Shown here: piece after piece, positions 34,643-43,416 of the stretch
How the letters are laid out: each line of letters opens with the position of its first letter
How positions within the stretch are numbered: the first letter of the stretch is position 1
From: an uncultured Clostridia bacterium
Lineage (GTDB): Bacteria; Bacillota; Clostridia; Christensenellales; Borkfalkiaceae
DNA: 53,388 bases
Assembly: GCA_947627955.1 (NCBI GenBank)
Contig: CANQXZ010000003.1
Location: forward strand, 1 to 53,388
Direction: 5' to 3'
Translations under genes and position numbers: made by a program
The notes under the pieces: model-generated
Seen by the model: only the letters and a program-made list of their open reading frames with translations
The model's database searches: none
What the model was told of the DNA's origin: nothing

Positions 34643-35143
34643 TCACTTCTCCATGAGCGCCGTAACTTCCTCGGTGAACCGCTTCAAAAATTCGGCTGTA
34701 TGGCTCGTTTCGCCGCCGCAAAGCCCCGCGCATATCTCGTCGTAGCGGGTAATTATGCCGCCGAGTTCGGCTATGTCGTTGACGACTATGATATTCCTGT
34801 TCCTCTCCGCCACCTGCGCGGCGAATTCCGCCTGATGGTCGTTCACGTGCTCGCCGAACTCCTTTCTGCGGGGCACGACGATGGGTATCTTGCCCTCCTG
34901 CAAGGGCATGATAAAGCTCGCGGGTCCGCCGTGCGTTATCACTATGCGCGCCCCGTGCACGTACTCTGCCATCTTGTCGTGGGGAAGCAGTTTCTCGTGC
35001 GTGCAGTGCACGGGCTCGTATGTGCAATAGCCCGTCTGCACAATCACTTCCTCTTTTATTGTCCCTTCCTTGACGAGATCGTCCACGCACTTCACGAGCC
35101 TGTCGAAGGGTTGCTCGTGCGTGCCAACCGTAACAAAGATCAT
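34643..35143 (-). CDS. Alg13/PssE-like glycosyltransferase catalytic subunit
   Basis: 166 residues, a GT28 C-terminal (nucleotide-sugar) half standing alone: MIFVTVGTHEQPFDRL at the start, ITHGGPASF (donor-binding loop) near 90 and RRKEFGEHVNDHQ near 112. Works with the adjacent Alg14/PssD-like protein, which anchors the complex to the membrane. The pair typically adds the second sugar to the lipid-linked primer. Confidence 0.93.
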   Translation of the reverse strand: MIFVTVGTHEQPFDRLVKCVDDLVKEGTIKEEVIVQTGYCTYEPVHCTHEKLLPHDKMAEYVHGARIVITHGGPASFIMPLQEGKIPIVVPRRKEFGEHVNDHQAEFAAQVAERNRNIIVVNDIAELGGIITRYDEICAGLCGGETSHTAEFLKRFTEEVTALMEK

Positions 35144-35144
35144 A

Positions 35145-35594
35145 TCAGAAAATCGGTCCGAGATTTATTGCTTTTTTGTACACTTTTTTCTGTTCCTCCC
35201 ACTGCACGAAAAATTTGTCGCAGATGGGATAAACGAGTTTACCCGTGATTGTTCCCTTGTCTATCCTGTCGAATACCTCTATATAGACGAGTTTCGCCTT
35301 TTTCAGCTTGCCCAAATAGAAAAAGGGCACAGCCACAGCCGCTCCCGAAGATATTATGAGGTCGGGTTTTTCCTCTTTGAGTATCTTGCGGGCGAGAAAG
35401 GTGTTCTTTATGAGGTTTTTTATGTTCCTGTTGGTGGGATAATGGCAGGGATACACCTTTTCGCCCTTCAAAAGGCTGCGCGCGTCCTCCTTGTCGAACG
35501 TCACGAAAAACCTTTCGTGCTGTTCCCAGAACGGTTTGAGCGCATAGAGATGGGCGAGGTGTCCGCCGCTCGAACCCACAAGACAGATCTTCAT
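35145..35594 (-). CDS. Alg14/PssD-like membrane-recruiting glycosyltransferase subunit
   Basis: 149 residues: N-terminal Rossmann half of a split GT28 enzyme with GSSGGHLAHLYAL at 8-20 and SSGAAVAVPFFYLGK near 92-106. Partner of the Alg13-like gene 1 bp downstream. Located directly after the initiating sugar transferase, agreeing with action at the second step of repeat-unit synthesis. Confidence 0.92.
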   Translation of the reverse strand: MKICLVGSSGGHLAHLYALKPFWEQHERFFVTFDKEDARSLLKGEKVYPCHYPTNRNIKNLIKNTFLARKILKEEKPDLIISSGAAVAVPFFYLGKLKKAKLVYIEVFDRIDKGTITGKLVYPICDKFFVQWEEQKKVYKKAINLGPIF

Positions 35595-35597
35595 TGT

Positions 35598-36254
35598 TCA
35601 CTCCCCGGAATGGTCGAAAAGGACCATATAAAATCCCTTGAAAATAATCTTAGTATCCAGCCACAGGCTCTGCTTTTCTATGTATTCCAGATCGAGCTCC
35701 ACCCAGCGGTCGAACGACAGTGAATTGCGGTCTTTCTGTATCTGCCACAGGCAGAGCAGGCCGCCGCGCACGTCGAGGCGGTGTTTTTGATACTCCGTGT
35801 ACTTTTCCACCTCGTCTGGAAGAGGGGGGCGGGGTCCAACCACGCTCATGGTGCCGTTGATAACGTTGAACAGCTGCAACAGCTCGTCTATCGAAAACTT
35901 TCTGAAAAACCTGCCCACGCGGGTCACGCGGGGGTCGTTTTTCATCTTGAACGCGGGCGGGTCCGCCTCGTTCAGCCCCGCGGCTATCAGCTCTTCCTTC
36001 CGCTTCTCCGCGTCGGGGACCATCGTCCGTATCTTGTATATCTTGAAGGGCTTTCCACCCTTGCCCACCCTCACCGAGGCGTACACGGGATTATGGAAAT
36101 CTTCGAGCCACTTGACGAGGAGGCATATGAGTATGAACCACGATATCAGAATCAGCAGCAACAGCGCCGAAACTATATCGAAAGTCCTCTTGAAAAATCT
36201 GTAACACCCGTACTTGAACTTGTTCCTTACGGGCGGCGTATATTCGTCCGCCAT
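35598..36254 (-). CDS. Initiating undecaprenyl-phosphate sugar-phosphate transferase
   Basis: 218 residues from the ATG at 36254 (GGAG 7 nt upstream); the longer frame to 36320 would begin within the promoter. One membrane segment (about 25-48; the reentrant/transmembrane helix of small PglC/WbaP-core enzymes), then the catalytic domain: FKIYKIRTM, FRKFSIDELLQLFNV with the conserved DE pair, and SVVGPRPP. It transfers a sugar-1-phosphate to undecaprenyl phosphate, starting the repeat unit. First gene of the polysaccharide operon. Confidence 0.94.
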   Translation of the reverse strand: MADEYTPPVRNKFKYGCYRFFKRTFDIVSALLLLILISWFILICLLVKWLEDFHNPVYASVRVGKGGKPFKIYKIRTMVPDAEKRKEELIAAGLNEADPPAFKMKNDPRVTRVGRFFRKFSIDELLQLFNVINGTMSVVGPRPPLPDEVEKYTEYQKHRLDVRGGLLCLWQIQKDRNSLSFDRWVELDLEYIEKQSLWLDTKIIFKGFYMVLFDHSGE

Positions 36255-36291
36255 TGCACAACTCCGCAAACGATTGTAAAAACTCATAATA

Positions 36292-36320
36292 ATTTTAGCA
36301 TCGGCGAGGTCAATTGTCAA
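36292..36320 (-). promoter_or_regulatory. Promoter of the surface-polysaccharide operon
   Basis: Minus-strand TTGACA (36315-36320), 17-nt spacer, TAAAAT (36292-36297), about 38 nt before the initiating transferase's ATG. It is the only strong promoter seen for the following 13.8 kb of co-oriented genes. Confidence 0.75.
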
Positions 36321-36384
36321 ACATATGCAAAGGCATTATTATAATTGCGTCGCACGTGCGCACCCGCATTTTTCCGCGCGGAAA

Positions 36385-36411
36385 GAAAAAATACCCCCGC
36401 AAAAGGGGTAT
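36385..36411 (-). terminator. Terminator of the NSS transporter gene
   Basis: Minus-strand ATACCCC-loop-GGGGGTAT stem followed by six U residues, about 20 bp after the stop codon. Confidence 0.85.
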
Positions 36412-36432
36412 ACATTGCGCCGCAGGGCGGCT

Positions 36433-37893
36433 TTAAGCCTTCTTTTTTATGAGTTTTACGGCAAATCCCGCCGCGAGAGCCGAGAGGGAGAGCCCCCAGC
36501 CGAACGCGAATTCCGCCCACGGCGGAGCCCCGCCCGCGCCCGAAGAGAAAAATCCCGCCCACTGCGTCAGGGCGAAAAACACCGTCACGGCGGGGCACAG
36601 AACGCGCAGCGAGAGCCCGAAAAACCTTTCGGGCGCTTTCAGCCGCGAACAGTATCTGTTCACCTCCCCCGCGAGCCCGCCCCCTTTCAGCGCAAAGAAG
36701 ATACACTCCGCTGCGCACAGCGTGGCTACGTTGTAGAGGTTGACGAAGCGGTCCCCCACCGCCACTATCACGTCGCCCGCGGTGGTGGCGTAGACGAGGC
36801 TCGACGCGCCGAGAAGGGCGCACGCGACGCCAGCGGTTTTCCCTCGGCTCAGCCCGAAGCGCGAGATCAGCGGGGAGAGCGCCGCTTCGAGCATCGAAGC
36901 CCCCGACTGCACAGCCATCATGGCGAGGGACATATAGAAGAGCGCGCCCGCCGCGCCGCAGAGATATCTGTCGGGGAAAAGGTTGGCTATCGCCGCGGGA
37001 TAAGCCGAAAAAGCCGTGAGTATCCCCGAGTCGGAGACGGCGCCCCGCAGCCCGCAGCCGTACATGGTGGTGAAAAGCGCCACGGACGAGATAAGGGAGA
37101 CCGACACGTCCGCCGCGGCGATTACGAGCGCGGAGGGGAATATCCTGCTCTTTTCGGGCAGACACGCGCCGAACGCGGGCATTATCCCCACGGCGAGCGA
37201 GAGCGAAAAGAACACCTGCCCGAGGGCGTCCGCCCACATCGCGGGGGAGGAAAAAGCCGAAAAATCGGGGGTAAATAGCGCGGACAGCGCCTCGCCCGAG
37301 TTGGCGTACATCAGCCCCCGCACGGCGAGCGCGGACAAGAATATCATGGGCGCGAAAACGGTTATCCGCGCCGCGCCCGAAAGGCTCTTCGCGCCCTTTT
37401 TCAGGCAGAAGAACATGGCTGCCCACACGAGGCATATGCAGACCGAAACGAGCGGGGATATGCCCGAAATAACGCCGTCTCCGCCCGCCTTCAACACCTC
37501 CGAAAAGAAGAATTCCGAAGCCCTTGCGCGGTATTCCTCCGAAAGGCACAGTTTAAAGGAAGAGAGCCCCTGCGCCGCTATCCAGCCCGCGAGCCCGGAG
37601 TATATCACGGCGGTGAAAGCCGAGTTGGCGCACTGCGCCCAGCCGAGCTTTTCGCCGCCGCGCACAAGGGATCCCATACACGCGGGCGCGCCATCCCGCA
37701 CCTTTCTGCCGAGGGCTATCTCCGCGCAGAGCAGGGGAATGCCGAGCGCGGCGAGAGCCGCCGCGTAGACAATGAGAAAAGCCCCGCCGCCGTACTTTGC
37801 GCACAGCCCGGGGAACCTCAGCGCGTTGCCCAGCCCCACCGCCGCGCCCACGCACGCGAGTATGAATCCGCTCTTTGTAAACCGTTCCGACAC
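36433..37893 (-). CDS. Sodium:neurotransmitter symporter (NSS/SNF) family transporter
   Basis: 486 residues with about 11-12 transmembrane helices. TM1 reads FILACVGAAVGLGNALRFPGL, here split as FILACVGAAVGLGN and ALRFPGL, the unwound substrate/Na-binding helix of the LeuT fold; YGGGAFL follows. It should import an amino acid or related compound with sodium across the cytoplasmic membrane; specificity is not predictable. The start is GTG with no Shine-Dalgarno; TATACA lies 6 nt upstream, so the mRNA may be leaderless. Monocistronic between two terminators. Confidence 0.92.
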   Translation of the reverse strand: MSERFTKSGFILACVGAAVGLGNALRFPGLCAKYGGGAFLIVYAAALAALGIPLLCAEIALGRKVRDGAPACMGSLVRGGEKLGWAQCANSAFTAVIYSGLAGWIAAQGLSSFKLCLSEEYRARASEFFFSEVLKAGGDGVISGISPLVSVCICLVWAAMFFCLKKGAKSLSGAARITVFAPMIFLSALAVRGLMYANSGEALSALFTPDFSAFSSPAMWADALGQVFFSLSLAVGIMPAFGACLPEKSRIFPSALVIAAADVSVSLISSVALFTTMYGCGLRGAVSDSGILTAFSAYPAAIANLFPDRYLCGAAGALFYMSLAMMAVQSGASMLEAALSPLISRFGLSRGKTAGVACALLGASSLVYATTAGDVIVAVGDRFVNLYNVATLCAAECIFFALKGGGLAGEVNRYCSRLKAPERFFGLSLRVLCPAVTVFFALTQWAGFFSSGAGGAPPWAEFAFGWGLSLSALAAGFAVKLIKKKA

Positions 37894-37960
37894 ATTCTAT
37901 GTATATGGCGGAAAGCGGGCGAATATCAGTCGTTTTTTTCGCGCCCCCCGAAAGGGCGTT

Positions 37961-37984
37961 GAAAAGGGGCGGCGCGCGCCGCCC
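37961..37984 (-). terminator. Terminator of the DegV gene
   Basis: Perfect GGGGCGGCGC/GCGCCGCCCC inverted repeat followed on the minus strand by UUUU, directly after the stop. A second hairpin (CGCCC/GGGCG) lies at 37940-37957. Confidence 0.7.
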
Positions 37985-37990
37985 CATTTT

Positions 37991-38884
37991 TTAAAGTTCT
38001 CTCTCGCTGTCCGAAAAGAAGAACAGCGCCACCGTTCCCGGTCCCGTGTGCGAGCCTATCACGGTGCCTATGTTCTCTATCTGAACGCCGCCGTCGATAT
38101 GCTTGAACTCCTTTTCCACCATCTCCGCGAGCGCCGCCGCGTCCGCCGGGCGCATCGAGTGGGAGATATAGCACTTCCCCGAATAGCCCGTGCCGCCGCA
38201 AGCCGTCTCCTTCATCTTGCCGACGAGCTCCAACATCGCCTTCCGCTTGCCGAGGACCTTTTTTCTGACTATCAGCTTGCCCTCGGAATTGACGTCCATA
38301 ACGGGGCAGATGTTGAGCATGTTGCCTATCGCCGCCGCGGGTCCCGAGATGCGCCCGCCCCTCTTCAAATGGGTCAGGTTCGTCGTGAAGAACCAATGGC
38401 GGAGCCTGAGCTTGTTCGCTTCGAGCCAATTATACAGCTCCTCCGCGCCCATTCCGCCCGCTTTGAGGGACGCCGCCTCGTCCACGAGCAACCCGTATCC
38501 CGACGACGCCGCGCGCGAGTCGACGAAGTACAGCTTCCTCTCGGGGTATTTTGCCGACAGCGCCTCCTTTACGACGAGGGCGGATTGCTCCCAGCCGCCC
38601 GAAAGCCCGCCCGAAAACTCTATGTGCACCACGTCCTTGCCCGCGGCGAGCACGGGCTCTATTAAAGCTGTGAGCTCCTCCACGGTTATCTGCGACGTCG
38701 TGGGCAGCGCGCCGCCGTCAATCTTGCCGTAAAACTCCTCGGGCGACTGCGTGACGAACAGATCGTCCGCGTAGTCCACGCCGTCGATTATGTAGTGATA
38801 GTGCCCGTAGGGGACGCCCAATTTTTTGAGCCGTTCCGCCGAAAGATCGCAGGTGGAACAGCAGGTTATGCAATAATCTCCCAT
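37991..38884 (-). CDS. DegV-family fatty-acid-binding protein
   Basis: 297 residues, two-domain DegV fold. CSTCDLS (about 9-15) begins the lipid-binding domain; PTTSQIT (61-67), SGGLSG and VDSRAASSGYGLL are the conserved head-group-binding segments; FTTNLTHLKRGGRIS and IGSHTGPGT follow. In Firmicutes such proteins (FakB) present fatty acids to the FakA kinase; fakA is not in the window. Preceded by a perfect-consensus promoter, GGAG ribosome-binding site, and followed by a terminator, so expressed alone. Confidence 0.95.
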   Translation of the reverse strand: MGDYCITCCSTCDLSAERLKKLGVPYGHYHYIIDGVDYADDLFVTQSPEEFYGKIDGGALPTTSQITVEELTALIEPVLAAGKDVVHIEFSGGLSGGWEQSALVVKEALSAKYPERKLYFVDSRAASSGYGLLVDEAASLKAGGMGAEELYNWLEANKLRLRHWFFTTNLTHLKRGGRISGPAAAIGNMLNICPVMDVNSEGKLIVRKKVLGKRKAMLELVGKMKETACGGTGYSGKCYISHSMRPADAAALAEMVEKEFKHIDGGVQIENIGTVIGSHTGPGTVALFFFSDSEREL

Positions 38885-38910
38885 ATATATCTCTCCATGC
38901 TTATAGCTTA

Positions 38911-38939
38911 ATTATAATTGCGGGCGGGGCGGATGTCAA
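38911..38939 (-). promoter_or_regulatory. Perfect consensus promoter of the DegV gene
   Basis: Minus-strand TTGACA (38934-38939), 17-nt spacer, TATAAT (38911-38916): full match to the housekeeping consensus; leader about 20 nt. Confidence 0.85.
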
Positions 38940-38963
38940 GAGAGCGCGCCGCCGCAAAACCAT

Positions 38964-38991
38964 AAAAAAGCGCGGTTTACCGCGCTTTTTT
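38964..38991 (-). terminator. Terminator of the ROK-rex-RND operon
   Basis: GCGCGG-TTTA-CCGCGC hairpin flanked by A6 and T6, so it can work in both directions; 15 bp after the RND stop codon. Confidence 0.9.
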
Positions 38992-39006
38992 GTCGCAACG
39001 TACGCC

Positions 39007-42000
39007 CTACTCCGCCTTTTCCTCCGACGGAGCGCGCCTTTTGCCCTCGGGGAATTTTTCCGAAAGGCGATACACGGCGCAATACACCGCGGGCACGAGC
39101 ACGAGGGTGACGAGCGTGCCTATCAGGAGCCCGCCTATCACGACTATGCCGAGGGGCTGCATCAGCTCCGCGCCCTGCCCGAGCCCTATCGCGAGCGGGA
39201 TCAGCGCGAGTATCGTTGTGAGCGTGGTCATGAGTATGGGGCGCAGGCGCACCTTGCACGCCTCAGTGACCGCCGCATAGTGGGACATCCCCTCCCCGTG
39301 CAGCTGCTTTATCTTTTCGAGCATGACTATGGCGTTGTTGACGACCACGCCCATGAGCATTATAAGACCTATGAACGACACCACGTTGAGCGAGGTGCGC
39401 GTTATCACGAGGGCGATAAATCCGCCCGTAAATGAAAACGGTATGCTCGCCATGATTATGAGCGGCTTTACTGCCGAGCCGAACTGCACTGCCATTACGG
39501 CATACAGCAAAAAGAACGAGATGACCAGCGCCACCGCGAGCCCGCGGAAGGCGTCGTTGAGATAGCTCGATATGCCGCTCTGCTGGAAGGAATAACCGCT
39601 GTGCTTTGCGAGCACCCCCGCGGCGACGGAACGCATGCGGTTGCCCGCCGTGCCCGTGTCCACGCCCGGCAGAACGCCCGAAACGGAGACCATCTTTTTG
39701 CCGTCCGCGCGGCGTATGCAGGCGTCCACCACCGAGTGCGGTATGTGCCCGTCCTCGAGCCTGACCACGTCCTTTATCCTTACGGGCGACGCCGATCCCG
39801 ATACGGATGACGCCTCGTAGCCCAATATGAAGTTTTCGAGCTCTTCCACGCTCTGAACGGCGTCCTTATCGAAACTTACGCTGACTTCGCACGTCTCCCC
39901 GTCCACAGTGGCGGTGCACGCCGTGTAGCCGGAAAGCCCTATCCTGAGCGTGAGAACTGCGGTCTGGTAGTCTATGCCCTTTTGAGCGAGGGCGAAGCGG
40001 TCGAATTCGAGGTCGTAGCGCACCGCCTTGTCCGCCGCGGAAGAGCGCACGTCCTTGAAGCCGTTTTCGGGCTTTTGCAGCTCGGCTATCACCTCGTCGG
40101 CTATCTTAACGAGCTCGTCGTTGTCGTCGCCGAGGATAGTCACGGACAGATCGTCCGTGCCCGACATGAGCGAAGCCACTACGCCGTCTATCTCCTTTAC
40201 GGAAACGCCGCTCCTGCCCTCCGGCTTTTCCGTATCCTCCTCCGCGAGGGAACGTATCCTGTTGACGGCGTTTTCCGTGCCGCGGTTGGAGCTGAGCTGA
40301 ACGGTTATCATTCCCGTATCCGTCAGGGCGAGCAGACCGTGTTTGCCCACGCTCACGGAGACGTATTCTATGTTGTCGGCGTATTCCGCCTGTATCTTTT
40401 CGGCAAAGCGGGAGACGTCCGTCTGTATCTCGCTGAGGGAAACGCCCGAGCGGTAGGTCATATTGACCTCTATCTGCCCCTTGTCGATCGAGGGCAAAAA
40501 TTCCGTGCCCGTCAAAAAGAGCAGCCCTATGCTCGCGCCGAATATGATAACGGCGGACAGAATGGGGATCACCCTGCGCTTCAAAACGGCGGGAAGCAGC
40601 CTGCCGTATGCGCCAGTGATGCCGTTCATTATCCGCGGCTCTTTGAGGGCGCGCAGCTTCTCCTTAAAGCTCTTTTTGGGCTTTTCCGCCCTCTCCTCCT
40701 CTTTTTCCTCTTCCGCCCTCTCCTCCTTCACGGGAACGGCTGTCTCCGCCGCGGCGGGCGCGCCGCTTGCGGGGGCGAGCCTGCCGCCTTTGAGCATGCG
40801 CTTTTTGCCGCCCGTCATGGCGTACAGCGCGGGGATAACGGTGACGGCGACTATCAGCGAGAGAGTCAGCGAGAATATGACCGCCCACGAGAGGTCGGTG
40901 AATATCTCGCCCGTGAGCCCGCCCGCAAATATTATGGGTATGAACACGCAAACGGTGGTGAGCGTGGAGCCGAAGAGCGCCCCGCCCACTTCCGCAGTGC
41001 CGTCCACCGCCGCTTCGAACGCCGTCTTATCCATGTCGCGGTGCTTGGAAATGCTCTCTATCACGACTATGCTGTTGTCCACGAGCATGCCTATGCCCAC
41101 GGCGAGCCCGCCCAGCGAGACCATGTTGAGCGTTATGCCCATCAGATACAGGCAGATCATGGCGGCGAGCACCGAGAGAGGCATAGTCACGGCGATAATC
41201 AGGGACGTTTTGACCTTTTTGAGGAAGAGGAAGATGACAAGCACCGCCAGAACGCCGCCTATGACCATGCTTATGAGCACGTTGGAGATGCTCTCCGAGA
41301 TGAACGCCGACTGGTCGTCGAGCAGATTTATTTCGGCGGTGTAGCCCTCTTCGGCGGACGCGTCCGCGCACGCCGCCTTTACGGCGTCCACCACAGCCGA
41401 GGAATTGGCGCCGTTGGACTTGTATACCTCTATCGTGACGCCCGGGGTCACGCCGACCGTGCCGTTATAGTAGTAGACGTAGCTCGAATAGTGGGGCTCG
41501 CGCGAGACGGAAGCCACGTCCGAGACCTTCAACGTCGTCTCCTTCGCGTTACCGTCTTCGTCCTTTCCGAAGGGCGTGAGGATTATCATCTTCAACGCCT
41601 CGTCCGAGAGCCCGCCGCCTATACTGCCGTTTACCGTGCTCTTCACGGCGGAAAAAATGAGGGCGTTGCCTATAAGGCTCTCTGCGACGGCGGGGTCGTC
41701 GATATCGTTGAGGCGCATTGCCGTAAGGGTTTGATTGCTCTTTATCCCCTCGCGTATGCCCGCGAACAGAGCGCACAGCCGCGACGGCAAAGTCAGCGGC
41801 ATTCCGCCTATATCCTCCTCCGTCTTTATGTCGGAGTTGTTGCGTATCTGCACGCCGTCCGCGCCCACGGAGCCGAGGGGCAGGTCGAGCCCGCCGTAGG
41901 AAAATGTCTCCACGAGCAGGGGAGCTATGAGTTCCAGCCCGCCGTACGGGCGCACGCAGTACGCGTATTCCGCCCCGCCCTTTACGTCCACGCTCTCCAC

Positions 42001-42498
42001 GCCGTCTATCGCAAGGAGGCGCTCGGAGAGCTGTTTGCCCTTTGCATATGCGTCGTCCAGACCCTTTTCCGAGGTCAGGGAGAGCACGGCGAGGGCTTCG
42101 GCGTTGAGGTCTATGTCATAGACGTCGGAAACCACCCCGTCGGGGAGCCCCAGCGAGGAGAGTTTGCCCAGAATGTCGGTCTGCTTGGACTTTGTGTCCG
42201 TGCCGTAGTCGAAGGAGAGCACCACGGCGGAGAGATTGTCGTACGAATAGCTGTCCACCGAGGTGACGCCGCCTATCGACGACAGCCCCTCTTCGAGCTT
42301 TACCGTCACCTCGTCCTCCACCGCTTGCGCTGGCGCGCCCGCGTACACCGCCTGAACGCACACCATCGGCACGTTTATGTCTGGCAAAAGATTTACGGGC
42401 ATGTTCAGCGTGGAATACACGCCGAAACCGAGGACGAACGCGACGGCGAGCACCGCGGCGACCGATTGACGTATTATGAATGAAAAAAATTTTTTCAA
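39007..42498 (-). CDS. RND-family efflux permease
   Basis: 1,163 residues, two homologous halves each with one N-terminal and five clustered transmembrane helices around large extracytoplasmic loops. Signature GGLAVGIGMLVDNSIVVIE lies in helix 4 of the first half; GLIMLMGVVVNNAIVMLEKI in the second; charged residues (DN) for proton relay are kept. A Glu/Lys-rich cytoplasmic linker (EERAEEEKEEERAEKP, about 590-620) joins the halves. There is no membrane-fusion protein or outer-membrane factor gene, as in SwrC-like pumps of Gram-positives. TTG start overlaps the stop of the small membrane protein. Substrate unknown. Confidence 0.94.
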   Translation of the reverse strand: MKKFFSFIIRQSVAAVLAVAFVLGFGVYSTLNMPVNLLPDINVPMVCVQAVYAGAPAQAVEDEVTVKLEEGLSSIGGVTSVDSYSYDNLSAVVLSFDYGTDTKSKQTDILGKLSSLGLPDGVVSDVYDIDLNAEALAVLSLTSEKGLDDAYAKGKQLSERLLAIDGVESVDVKGGAEYAYCVRPYGGLELIAPLLVETFSYGGLDLPLGSVGADGVQIRNNSDIKTEEDIGGMPLTLPSRLCALFAGIREGIKSNQTLTAMRLNDIDDPAVAESLIGNALIFSAVKSTVNGSIGGGLSDEALKMIILTPFGKDEDGNAKETTLKVSDVASVSREPHYSSYVYYYNGTVGVTPGVTIEVYKSNGANSSAVVDAVKAACADASAEEGYTAEINLLDDQSAFISESISNVLISMVIGGVLAVLVIFLFLKKVKTSLIIAVTMPLSVLAAMICLYLMGITLNMVSLGGLAVGIGMLVDNSIVVIESISKHRDMDKTAFEAAVDGTAEVGGALFGSTLTTVCVFIPIIFAGGLTGEIFTDLSWAVIFSLTLSLIVAVTVIPALYAMTGGKKRMLKGGRLAPASGAPAAAETAVPVKEERAEEEKEEERAEKPKKSFKEKLRALKEPRIMNGITGAYGRLLPAVLKRRVIPILSAVIIFGASIGLLFLTGTEFLPSIDKGQIEVNMTYRSGVSLSEIQTDVSRFAEKIQAEYADNIEYVSVSVGKHGLLALTDTGMITVQLSSNRGTENAVNRIRSLAEEDTEKPEGRSGVSVKEIDGVVASLMSGTDDLSVTILGDDNDELVKIADEVIAELQKPENGFKDVRSSAADKAVRYDLEFDRFALAQKGIDYQTAVLTLRIGLSGYTACTATVDGETCEVSVSFDKDAVQSVEELENFILGYEASSVSGSASPVRIKDVVRLEDGHIPHSVVDACIRRADGKKMVSVSGVLPGVDTGTAGNRMRSVAAGVLAKHSGYSFQQSGISSYLNDAFRGLAVALVISFFLLYAVMAVQFGSAVKPLIIMASIPFSFTGGFIALVITRTSLNVVSFIGLIMLMGVVVNNAIVMLEKIKQLHGEGMSHYAAVTEACKVRLRPILMTTLTTILALIPLAIGLGQGAELMQPLGIVVIGGLLIGTLVTLVLVPAVYCAVYRLSEKFPEGKRRAPSEEKAE

Positions 42499-42785
42499 GG
42501 TCTGTGTTCTCCGTCAAGTTTTTTCAGCTTGGATACGGTTATCGCCGATATCAATAGCACGATAAGCGCCGCGGCTATCCCCGCCAGCGCCAGAAATCCC
42601 GGCACGAGCACGCCTATGAGCATGCCGGCGGGATCGCTCTCTTTGAGCCCCGTGCCCGCCGCGACTGCCGCAAAGACGATGAGCGCCGCCACGCATACTC
42701 CCGTGGCTATGATTATCGCCTTTACCGCTTTAAGGCATCTGCGGAGCCTTATTACGTATTTATTCGCCCTTTCTGCGGGGTCCAT
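42495..42785 (-). CDS. Small two-helix membrane protein
   Basis: 96 residues with two transmembrane helices (about 21-44 and 54-82) joined by a short loop (GLKESDPAG), a basic N-terminus and a charged C-terminal tail. AGGAGG precedes the ATG. It is 6 bp after rex and overlaps the RND pump's start, so it is made in step with the pump and could be an accessory or assembly subunit. No family recognised. Confidence 0.75.
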   Translation of the reverse strand: MDPAERANKYVIRLRRCLKAVKAIIIATGVCVAALIVFAAVAAGTGLKESDPAGMLIGVLVPGFLALAGIAAALIVLLISAITVSKLKKLDGEHRP

Positions 42786-42791
42786 ACTACA

Positions 42792-43415
42792 CTATTCCTC
42801 CTTTATCCCGCTCGACGCGATGGCGAGATTTGCCGCCACGTCGATATTCCGCACGGACACGTCCGCGGGGACCTTTAAGATCACAGCCGCGAAGTTGAGG
42901 ATAGCCGCTATCCCGCACCGCACGAGCATATCCGCCGCCGCCTGCGCCGCGGAAGCGGGCACACATATCACGGCAAGCCGCGCGCCGCTCTCGCCTATCA
43001 CCCTCTCCGCTTCCGCGGGAAGATATACGGGCTTGCCCGCGACGGAGCCGCCCGCCTTTGCGGGATCGCTGTCGAACGCGGCGACTATCTCTATGCCGTA
43101 GTTGGCAAATCCCCCGTAGGAGAGCAGGGCTCTGCCCAGCCCGCCCGCGCCGAAGATGACAGCCGTGCGCCTCGTGCGGCACCCGAGGCAGTTCTCTATC
43201 GCCTCTATGAGCTCGCCGCGGCGGTAGCCCACCCTCGTCTTGCCCGTTGCCGAAGTGTGCGCGAGGTCCTTTCTCACCAGCACCTCGCCCATGCCGAGGG
43301 CGCGCGCGATCGTCCCCGAAGAGACGTATCCGTCCCCGCCGCCCGCTTTAAGGTAGTTGAGGTAGACGGGCAGCCGCTGCAAACTTGTAATGGGTATGCT
43401 TTGGGTCTTTTTCAT
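42792..43415 (-). CDS. rex: Redox-sensing transcriptional repressor Rex
   Basis: 207 residues from the ATG at 43415, which sits 1 nt after the upstream stop (TGATATG) and so is likely coupled; an in-frame GTG at 43439 is the alternative. N-terminal winged helix (about 8-75: RLPVYLNYL, SSGTIARAL, VRKDLA) and Rossmann domain with GAGGLG at 89-94, the NADH site. Rex senses NADH/NAD and represses fermentative and respiratory genes in Firmicutes. Here it is inside an operon with a ROK sugar kinase and an RND pump, an unusual setting. Confidence 0.92.
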   Translation of the reverse strand: MKKTQSIPITSLQRLPVYLNYLKAGGGDGYVSSGTIARALGMGEVLVRKDLAHTSATGKTRVGYRRGELIEAIENCLGCRTRRTAVIFGAGGLGRALLSYGGFANYGIEIVAAFDSDPAKAGGSVAGKPVYLPAEAERVIGESGARLAVICVPASAAQAAADMLVRCGIAAILNFAAVILKVPADVSVRNIDVAANLAIASSGIKEE

Positions 43416-43416
43416 A

